In this document: positions 55,405 to 64,000 of the stretch, piece by piece
Numbering within the stretch: position 1 is the stretch's first letter
How the letters are laid out: each line of letters begins with the position of its first letter
Assembly: GCA_001662425.1 (NCBI GenBank)
Contig: BDDC01000051.1
Span: forward strand, 1 to 64,000
DNA: 64,000 nt
Reading direction: 5' to 3'
Origin: Chlamydomonas sphaeroides
Taxonomy: Eukaryota; Chlorophyta; Chlorophyceae; Chlamydomonadales; Chlamydomonadaceae
Translations under genes and position numbers: made by a program
The notes under the pieces: model-generated
What the model was told of the DNA's origin: nothing
What the model saw: only the letters and a program-made list of their open reading frames with translations
Databases searched by the model: none

Positions 55405-58400
55405 ATGCAGATGCGGGCTTTCACAGCTCCGTCGACGTCGGGGCGATGCTCGACCTCCAGCCGACCGCAACCGAGCATCGCTCGTCGCGCAACAGGCAGC
55501 GCCCGGCGGCTCGTGACTGTCGTCCGGGCTGCCGTGGCAGCTTCTGACCAGTCGCAGCTGCAGTATGGAGGCCGTAATGGCGTTCCCCACACGTCCCTCA
55601 TGCACGGCCTCGGGAACGTGGGTGAGGTCAGCGCCACCCACCTCCCCTGGCTCCTCCGCCTCGCCCACGTCCGGGCTCGCACCGGCGACGACTCCAGGGA
55701 GGCGCTTGAGGTGCGCACACACGTCCCGCGTCCCCGTCCCAAACCCCCTATTCCCTTTGCTCACCGCGCTTGACCCACCACCTGCCTCGCCAGCCTACCC
55801 TTCACCACCCTCCCCCCTGCTGCAACCCGTAACCCCCGCACACACGCACACACACGCCCGTCCCCCAGGCCTCCTCCCGTGGCCTGGCCGGCTGGACCGC
55901 CGCGCTGTCGCGCGGCCTACTGCCCGACGACTGCACGCTCGCGCAGCTGATGGCGGAGGGCGACGACTTCGCAAAGGGCGTGCCCCTGGAGCAGCTGGCG
56001 TGGCCCGAGGAGCCGCTGCGGACCATGCTCATCCGCGCCTCCGCCAAGCTGGGCGTGGGCAGGTCAGCCGCCGCCGGCGTCGCTGCCAGGGGTCGCGGCC
56101 TCGGGAACCTGGCTTGCGCGCTTGGGGCCCGGCCTCGGCATCGGCGCACAAAGAGCACCTCAGCCCTGCGCCCTCAACTGCCCAGACAGGATCCCGCGAG
56201 GGTGTCGACTCTCCCCTACTGCACCCCCGACTTCACCGCACCACCAGCCCACCCGGGGGGCTTGGGCTGGCCTGCGTCATGGCCCTCCTGCGGTCCGCGC
56301 CGCTCCTCCCCCGCGCAACCTGCCCCGACTGCCTTGAATGCGGTGCTCCGCCCTCCCCTTATGTGTTTGCCACGCCGCACCCGCCCTGTCCTCCCCAGCG
56401 CCCGAGCCTCTGGTTTGGAGAGTGCCGACGCATCCGGAACACCCATGATGCACCCCCCGCCTCTGGCGCAGGCTGTGCCAGAAGTACCCTGCGGTGCGCG
56501 ACGCGCTGCTCAAGAGCGTGCTGGAGATCGTAGTGCGCTACCACAAGATGCTGGCGGGCATCGAGGTGAGGTGCCGGAGAGGGGCAGGGCAGGGGAGGGA
56601 AAGGGAGGGAAGAAGGGAAGGGGCTCGGGGGGCCGGGCAGCAGGTGTGGCTGGGAAGGGCGCGAGGGGAGATGCAGCCAGCGGGGTGCAGAGGTGAGGCG
56701 GCGGTGCACACTGTGCTGGCGGGCATCGAGGCAGGGAAGGAGCAAGGGGGCCGTTGGCGGGGTTGGGTGCGTGTGTCTGTCATGAGGGCAAGGGGGCCCA
56801 GGAACCCGGCGGCCAGTCGGCTTGCCCACACGCGCCGTGCCGAGCCCCGTGCGCCGCATCCGTTGCCCGGGCGCCCTCAGGAGGAGATGGAGGAGCGCGA
56901 GAAGGACATCCACGGCAACGTGTTCAAGACCGTGGCCGAGCTGCAGGTTCGGAGGACGGTGCCGAGGGGTGTAGTCGAAAGTGTCGATAGAGGTTGTCGA
57001 GGTGAAGGAGTCAACTTGTTGACAGGAGTCGTTACGAGATGAAAGGGCTGGTGCGGGGCGCGGGGTGCGGGGCTTGGAAGGTGGAGGGCGGGGCGAGGGG
57101 CGCGCGCAGCTTGGGCGCGTGGGCGTATGGGGCTGGGGCTTGGCGCGGGGCGTGGAGCAGGGCCTCGCGTGGGGGATGGGCGCGTCCGGGGTCCAGGGCG
57201 CACGTCCGGCGACCATCGGCCTCTGGAGGCGCGCGGGGCGGAGGGATCAGGTCTCGGGCTGCTGAACGGTGCCGCTGCCCGCCTGCCACTTGTTGGCGCC
57301 CGCAGGCGGAGGAGGCGGCCAGGCGCGCAGCCCGCGGCGCCGGCGCGGCGGTGAGCAGTCGTGGTTCCTGTGGTGGCGCTGGCTGGGCGCCACCGTGCGG
57401 GCGTGCTGCCCGGTGACCACCCTACCAGCCCCTATGGGGACCAGCCGCCGCCCCGCCCCTCGCGCAATGTAGCGCCACCATGTCGTTGCGCATTCTGCGT
57501 TTGCCGCCAGCAGCCCCGAGCTCAGCGCTGCAGCGCAGCGGGCGAGCGAGCAGAATGTGGCCGGGCCGGGCGGGGCCGGGCCGGGCCGGGTCTGCAGCCG
57601 CGACACTGCGCTGCAACGCTGGCGTCGGCCGTGTGCCGTGTGCTGTGCTGCCGCTTGCTGCGCAGGGCAAGAACGCGCCCGTGGTGCAGGCGCTGTCGGT
57701 GCAGGAGCAGGCTGCGGCCCGGCTGCGGGAGGCGGTGGACGCGGCCATGGCCACCGGGGCCACCAAGGAGAAGGTGCGTGAGGGGGCGAGGGCGAGGAGG
57801 AGGAGGTGGAGGTGAAGGTGGAGGAGGAGGCGGGAGACGGAACCTGGGGCGCAATGGGAACGGGAGTGAAAGGGGATGGTGTCACCGGCCCAGTGCACCG
57901 GCCTGACCTGACCCCTGCCTCTCCCCCGCCCCTGCCCTCCCGGTCCAGGCCACGGCCTTTGCGCTGGTCAAGGAGTTCTACGCCACCTGGCTAGCGCCCG
58001 TGCAGACGCTGGGGCGCGCGGGCAAGGCGTTCCAGGGGCTGGAGGCTTTGCTGGGGGGCGACGGCTTCGACCTGCAGGTGCGCCCACCTGTGTACCGAGG
58101 CCCCCGAGGAGGGTGTGTTCGGAAGTAGGTAACATATAGTAAGCACGACCCGCGCGGCACGTCCAAGGTTGATGACGCGTCGGTCGTGCATACGAAGCAG
58201 GGATGCGTTTATGCGTTCCCGGGGAGGGTGTGTTCGGAAGTAGGTAACATACAGTGAGGCCGCCGCGCCCCGGGGGAGAGGGTTATGGGGGTGAAGCTGG
58301 GTGGAATATGGCATGCGTAGGTGCTGTGGCGCGCGCTGCGGCTGGATCTGGATCGGGCTCCAAGGCTTGAGATGCCTTCTACGATGGTACATGGTAGCAG

Positions 58401-61400
58401 CTGACGCGGTGCGCGCGTGTGGTGTTGCTCCCCCCCCCCCCCCAATGTGTGCTGCAGGGCTCCATGTGGAAGCGCGCGGGCTGGGTGCAGCTGGACGAGC
58501 TGCGTCGCAAGCTAGAGGTACGGCAGCAGCAGCTGCTGCAGCTGCGCGCCAGCTCCTCCCGTACGACAGCCCTGCTGTACGGCAGCTCATTGCCAGCTGC
58601 TTGTGCACGCCGCCTCCGTGCCGGCCCGTGGACCGGGCCCGCTGGGCTGGGGTTGAGATGCCGGCTGGCATGCAAGCGGACCTCGACGCGCCCGCGGCTG
58701 CTCTCCCGCCTGCCGCGCCATGCCCTGGCGGCCGCAGGAGCTGAAGGAGCTGCGCGACCTGGTCCGCAGCCTGGGCCGCGGAGGGGGCTGGGGCCCGCTG
58801 AGGCGCGCGCCCGTGCAGGTGGGGCCCCGGGCAGGGCAGGGCGCAGGTCGGGGCAGGGCAGGGCAGGGAGGGCGCGGGTCAGGGCAGGAACGGGCAGGCA
58901 AGGGCAGGCAAGGGCGCAGGGAGGGCGCAGGGAAGGCGCAGGGGATGCCACCGCCTCGCAGCTTGCGGAGAGGCGGACTGCGGCGGGCCGTCGCTGCCGA
59001 GGGAGGGAGGGAGGGAGGCAGTGGTGGAGGCTGGGGTCGCTCCCAAGTTGGCGGGCAGCCGCTCGTCTGCTTTGGAGCGCGGCTGGTGCACTGCCCGCTG
59101 CAGAGCGGCGGCCCCATCACGGCCTGGCGTGCCCTGTGCGCCCAGCCCCGCCTGCCCACACGCGACACCCGCCCGCTCCTTCCGCGTCCACACGGTACAG
59201 GCATACTGCTCACGCGCAGACACACACGCATCCCCCCGCCCGCCTCGCCCCTCGCCCACTCCTCTGCCGCAGTTCCTGGACCTCAAGGCGCGGCCCGGCC
59301 TGCTGCGGACCATCCTAGAGGCGCAGGTGGGGGCGGAGAGGGACCGCAGGGGGCTGGCTGGGTCGGCGCCGCACCAGGCACGCCACGAAGCACGGGGCGC
59401 ACACCTGTACACACCCGTGCACGGGGCGCCTGCATGCTGTGTGGGCGCTGCACCCCACCGCCCCCACCGCCCGCCCCCGGCCGCTCCGCAGGAGACTCGC
59501 GGCCTGACCCGCAGCGACGACATCAGCCGCCTGCTGCCGGCGGAGGCGGCGCTGCTGGCGCGCGGCCGCGTGGTAGGCACCGGGCGCGCGCGGGGGCATG
59601 CCGCGGCGGGGGGCTCACGGGGGGGTGGGCGCCCCGCAGAGCAGCCCAGCAGGCTGGGGCCCTGCTGGTAAAGCTGCGTTTGCGGTCAACCTCATGACAG
59701 GAAATGGCTTAAACCCTCTTGATAAGCGCAACCCTACCAGCTACCGGCTGCATCACCTCCAGCCGGGCGCATGGCGCCCACACGCCCGCCTGCTCCCGCG
59801 GCCTCCTGCGCCCCTCTTCCTTCGGCCGCCGCCAGGTGCGGCAGGCCAAGCTGCTCTTCTACGCGCGCCTGGCGGAGAAGGCGCTGCAGACGTACGAGCG
59901 CGACGGCTGGGGCGAGTACCCCACGCAGGTGGGGAGACAGCCGCGAGGCACAGAAACCACCGTGGGATGTCGCCGGGAGGCTGTGGGGTCGTGCGCGAGG
60001 AAGAGCAGGCCGTCCTGGGTGCTGCGCCGGCCCCCTTCCGGGGCTGCCGCCCGCCGTGCCCTGCCCTGCCCTGCCCCAGCGGCTTCCCCATGCCTGCCTT
60101 CCCCTGGTCCCGCACACCCCTCCTCGGCCCACAGATCAAGCCCGAGCGGCGCGAGATCCGGCCCACCGCCGACCGCGGCCCCATCCTGCTGTGTGTGGAC
60201 ACCTCGGGCAGCATGCGGGGGCCGCGAGAGACGGTGGCCAAGGTGGGGGCGGGAGGGTATGGGGGAGGCATCAGGGTTCGTGTCTTTTGTGCCTGGACAT
60301 AGTGGCAGAATGGGGGGCGGCGGCAGGCTCCTTGCGCACCCTCGCCAAGGGGCGGGAATCCAGAGGTGGAGGTTGTCGGCGCACGCGTTGCGCTCGGTGG
60401 CCCATCCCGTGACATGGGGCCGTGGTCAGTAGCGCCGGCCTCCCGAGTTACCGCCGCCAACGCTCCCCCCATCACCACCCTCGCCCCCTGCCCTATACAG
60501 GCGCTGGCGCTGGAGTGCATGCGTGCTGCCCGAGAGCAGGAGCGCGGCTGCTACGTGTTCGCCTTCTCGGGGCCGCAGGAGGTGGGGCGGCGGTGGGGGG
60601 GCGGGCGCGCCGCCATCCGCCGGGGGCAGCAGGAGGATGCTGGGCGTGCAGGCCTTTCCTCTTCGCCGGCTCTCACACTCCTCTCACCCCAACGACGGCC
60701 GCCTGCCTGCTATGGAGCTGTCTGCACCTGAACCCTGGGTTCCAGAAAGTTGTGGTTACATGGCCAGCCCGACCCTCCGCATGCTCCCTGATGCAGGTCA
60801 CGGAGCTGGAGCTCAACATGGACAACAAAAGCATCGACAACCTGCTGACCTTCCTGGAGAAGGTGGGCCGAGGGTTGAGGGCAGGGCAGGGCAGGGCAGG
60901 GATGGAGGGAGCGGGCTTTGTAAGGAGGAGCAGGAGGGCATGCGGAGGCGAGGCGGCGCACGCACGGTAGGAGGGAGGCAGGGCGCGAAGGGCCGCCTGG
61001 GGCCACCGAGGGCAGGCTTCCCAACGTTGCTGCGACGACAGCAAAGGGGATGCACGACGATGCGCTGTGGGGCCATTGTGAGCACCCGCACTGCCCCTCG
61101 CGGCCCCCTCCCTGCCTGCCTTCCCTCACAGATGTTCAACGGCGGCAGTGACTTCAACGAGCCGGTCAAGCGCTGCCTCTCTCGCCTCACGGACGCCAAG
61201 TGGGCCAACAGCGACATCCTGCTGGTGTCGGGTGAGGGACAGGGGTGGGGCAGGGGGGAACGGGGGCAGGAAGGGGTGCTTCGAAGGGGTACGAGGGGGA
61301 AAGGGACACGGCTCGAGGCACGGCCGGCGGGGCGCGAGAAGAGTGGGGGCCTCGCACCGCACGCCAGCCGTCTACTGTGGGTCCCACCGGCCATCCGGCC

Positions 61401-62591
61401 CTTGCGCTTTCCCACATGAGGACTTGAGGAGCCAGCGCGCTCGGCATCACCTGCGTTGCTCACATTGTCTCGTACGCTGCACCGCTACCCGCCCCCTCCC
61501 TACCCTAGCCGCGTCCTGCACTCCCACCCCTCGTCCTCCCCTCAGACGGCGAGCTGCGGCAGCCGGCGCCCGAGATCATGCGCAAGCTGGCGGGCGCCAA
61601 GGAGGGGCTGGGCCTGCGCGTGCACGGCCTCGTCGTGGGCTCCCCCGAGAAGAAGCGCGCCGACCCGGCCGTGCTGCGCGCGCTGTGCACCAACTACCTG
61701 CCCAGCGGCAAGGTCGAGGTGAGTCGCGCCCCTGGGGCCGTGGGGGCGGTGGGGCGGTGCGCATGTGGGGGCTGGGGCGGGGAGGCGGTCGGGCGCAGGT
61801 GGCAGGGGGCCAGGTGCTTTGGGGCGGCGCGCTGCCGTCCCTCCGGCCCGCTGTCGACGCCGCTTCCTTACCGCCCTTCCGCCCCATCTAGGTGCTGGTA
61901 AACAACTTCGAGGGCTGGGCGTCGGTGCAGGTGGGCGCTGGCAGTGCAGGCAGCGTAGGACAGGGGCGGGCGGCTGCGGCGGGGTCAGGGGCACGGGGGC
62001 ACCCAGGGCCGCAGCGAGCCGTGGCTCATGGAGGCTGGGGCTGCCGTCCCGGACGCCGGTTGCCTCCTCACCCGGCTGCCCCGTGCCCCTGCGTCCCTGG
62101 CGGTGTGGCTCCCCCGCCTCCCCCAAAGGCCGACTCGTCGTTCGCCATCGACTGGGACGACGTGGAGGGCAACACGCGGCGGCGGCTGGCCAACCTGGCC
62201 AAGGAGAAGGCGCGCATGGAGGAGGTGAGGGCGGGGGGGAGGGAGCAGAAGAGGGGGTTAGGGCAGGGGAAGGAGGCGTGCGGCAGGAGGAGGAGGAGCA
62301 GGGGGCAGGGCGACGGCGGCTGGGGAGCAGCCGAGTCATGGCACGAGTAACAGCCCGGGGCGGGGCATACCGGCACGGCCTTGGTGGTCCGGGGTCTGGC
62401 CCCTAGCTGCCGGTTGGCCGGCTGCGGACTAGGCGGCCGGTCCCATACGGTACCTACCCACCCACCCACTCACCCACCCCCGCACCCCGCCCGCCCCTCA
62501 GTCGCGGCGCAAGAAGCGCGAGGCCAAGGCCGACCTGTCGGGGGCGGGCAACCTGGCCAAGTCCGCTCTGCCGCCGCCGCGCAAGTTCTAG
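55405..62591 (+). CDS. ViaA/CoxE-like VWA-domain protein, plastid-targeted
   Basis: VWA proteins of this type (bacterial ViaA, CoxE) partner MoxR-type AAA+ ATPases such as RavA to remodel metal or cofactor enzymes. Twenty exons: 55405-55710, 55869-56062, 56472-56565, 56881-56946, 57306-57350, 57666-57773, 57949-58077, 58458-58517, 58738-58818, 59273-59326, 59492-59572, 59836-59928, 60135-60242, 60501-60581, 60797-60862, 61132-61231, 61546-61718, 61892-61930, 62129-62224, 62502-62591. They give 687 residues with all phases agreeing. The N-terminal 50 residues are a transit peptide (MQMRAFTAPSTSGRCSTSSR). A long helical region follows (ViaA-like N-domain). The VWA domain starts RGPILLCVDTSGSMRGPRET with MIDAS DxSGS. 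The second MIDAS loop is GGSDFNEP, with Ser where Thr is usual, then DILLVSDGEL with Asp. The C-terminus is basic (RRKKREAKADLSG). A second ATG at 55411 is equally possible. Confidence 0.92.
58114..58256 (+). repeat. Dispersed satellite-like repeat, copy C plus partial copy
   Basis: Starts GGGTGTGTTCGGAAGTAGGT, then CCGCGCGGCACGT, then GACGCGTCGGTCGTGC and GGATGCGTTTATGCG. The start recurs at 58226 (GGTGTGTTCGGAAGTAGGTA), giving a period of 115 bases. It lies inside the intron 58078-58457 of the VWA gene. Confidence 0.7.
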
Positions 62592-63625
62592 GCGGCTCGC
62601 CGGGAGGCAGCCTCAGCAGGGGCGCAGCACCGCCTGAGCGGGGGCGGGGCAGGGCCGTGGTTTCGCGCCCGGCGGTGCTGCGAGAATGAAGGCGCCCCGC
62701 CTGCGCGGAGCAGGCAACGAGGAGGCACGCGAGTGTCCGAGCTGCTCTCGCTTTGATGGTGGCGGTGGGTTCGGCGCGGGCGGCGGCGGCGACAATCCGC
62801 TGGGGCGCGCCGTCGTGTGGCCGCTTGGGGCGGGCTGGTGGGGCGTGGCAGGGCGGTAGTCGAGGGGCGTTTGCCCCCGCGGGAGGCCCTGCAGGCCAGG
62901 CGCGTGCGGCCGGGACGTCCGCATTGGCGGCTGGCTGCTGCGCCGGGGCTGTTGGGCTGCTTGGTGGGGAGGCCTGGCGGGGCCTTTGGCAGCATGCGCC
63001 GTATGGGATCGGGCATGCGGCAAGCGCCCGCGCGCGTGGCCGCGCAGGCCGCGCGCCCTTGCCTCCCAAGCGCTGGTGTTGCCGGTAGGTGTTCACAAGC
63101 CCCCGCGCGTGTAGCGGGGTGAGCGGCACGCGTGTCGGCAAGCGTGTCGGCAAGCGTGTCGGCTTGATAAGGCTGCGATATCAGCGTTTGGATGGTTTGG
63201 GGTACGCTTGGTGAGGGGGAGGCTGTGGCGGCCGCGAGAGGGTACGGAGGGGTGTGGGCATGGGGTGCCGAGGTACTGGCTAGCGGTGGGCTCCCGTGGG
63301 CACCGTGTGCGTCGCTTTGCCCGTGCAGCCTCTGTGAGTTTGAGGCATGCAACGAGATGCTGGCTGGCTGGCGGTGGGCCGGGAACCCGACGTGTGCGTC
63401 GCCTTGTCCATGTAACCATCGCCTGGGGCAGCGCCTGCCGCGTCATACAGCACAGTCAAAGCCATGCGCGGCGGCGGAGCTCCGGGCACCCTCCTAGCCA
63501 CGAGCTTGCTAAGGCGTGCTTACATGCCGGACCCGGGAAGGACGCAGCCCCACATAGCCCCTTGCCGATGCGCCGGTGTATCCCTACTCCAACCCCCCAA
63601 CCTGCGCACTGACCGCACAACCCAC
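62592..63625. other. 3' UTR and downstream region of the VWA gene
   Basis: TGTAA at 63411-63415 is a candidate poly(A) signal about 820 bases after the stop. A 12-base repeat (GCAAGCGTGTCG, about three copies) lies at 63128-63160. Confidence 0.4.
63411..63415 (+). terminator. Candidate poly(A) signal TGTAA of the VWA gene
   Basis: The only TGTAA found within 1 kb of the stop codon. Confidence 0.4.
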
Positions 63626-63829
63626 GTCCACGCCCCCCCGCCACGTCCACACCCCGCCGGCATCAGCTCGGCGAGCACAGCCCGGCTGCCAGCCACTGCC
63701 CGGTCAACAAATGCAGATGCAACGCTCCAACCGGACACCAAAAGACCCTGCTGCCATGGCTGCACCTTCATCACAACGCTCCTGGCCGCTTCCCGGCCGC
63801 TTCCCGGCTGCCGGCCCCACCAGCCCAAC

Positions 63830-64000
63830 CGCAACGCACGCCACCTGACCAGGGCCTCGGCTAGCATAGTGCGCCACACGGCGCAGCAGCTGCGTGCGAC
63901 CCGCCGTCACCACGCCGACATGATAGATGAGTTTGGTCTCCGACGACGCACACGCCCGCCCGCCAACAGCGTCCCGGCCATCGCGCACGCACGGCCACAC
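63830..64000 (-). CDS. Possible exon of a minus-strand gene running off the window
   Basis: Reading leftward from the window end, ETKLIYHVGVVTAGRTQLLR followed by RVAHYASRGPGQ looks protein-like and is followed by a possible donor (CAG|GTGGCG near 63835). No family recognised; too short to judge. Confidence 0.2.

Overview
The window looks like nuclear DNA of a volvocine (Chlamydomonas/Volvox-type) green alga. The sequence is very GC-rich. Genes are cut into many short exons with GTGAGT/GTGCGG...CAG introns, and plausible 3' ends carry the algal poly(A) signal TGTAA. Proteins contain Ala/Gly/Gln-rich inserts, and several begin with organelle-type transit peptides. One protein is an octotricopeptide-repeat (OPR) factor, a class greatly expanded in these algae. 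A 467-base run of N (33438-33904) shows this is a draft assembly. There are no prokaryotic operons, CRISPR arrays or recognisable rRNA/tRNA genes. Exon coordinates below were built by hand from protein similarity, splice sites and phase. Where stated, all phases agree and the total length is divisible by three.

Layout, left to right: (1) 268-5124 (+), 3' part of dihydroxyacid dehydratase, with a tandem repeat in one intron. (2) ~7474-8819 (+), unrecognised protein. (3) 10737-14132 (+), plastid CbbY-like HAD phosphatase. (4) 20273-14982 (-), a large gene whose spliced product resembles animal meiosis-1-associated protein M1AP. (5) 20586-21060 (+), a 64-residue single-span membrane protein, divergent from (4). 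(6) 23097-22828 (-), last exon of a selenoprotein-W/H-like (Rdx) protein without its CxxC/U. (7) 23928-28961 (+), plastid-targeted OPR protein. (8) 30794-32587 (+), unrecognised coiled-coil protein. (9) 32588-37345, repeat-rich and apparently gene-free, containing the gap. (10) 39743-37346 (-), organelle-targeted protein with a duplicated DUF4864/SnoaL-like domain. (11) 40094-41795 (+), MerT-like membrane segments fused to an HMA metal-binding domain, divergent from (10). (12) 43547-46817 (+), zinc alcohol dehydrogenase of the cinnamyl-alcohol type. (13) 49746-48254 (-), unrecognised coiled-coil protein. (14) 53652-50248 (-), DHHC palmitoyltransferase. (15) 55405-62591 (+), plastid-type ViaA-like VWA protein in 20 exons.

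The genes do not form one pathway. Several have likely organelle roles: branched-chain amino-acid synthesis, sugar-phosphate repair, organelle RNA/translation factor, and VWA/MoxR-type chaperone partner. Two close divergent pairs (4/5 and 10/11) share short 5' regions of about 310-350 bases and may use bidirectional promoters. The most unusual items are the M1AP-like gene, the MerT-HMA fusion, the Rdx protein lacking its redox pair, and a dispersed satellite-like repeat found in introns and intergenic DNA.
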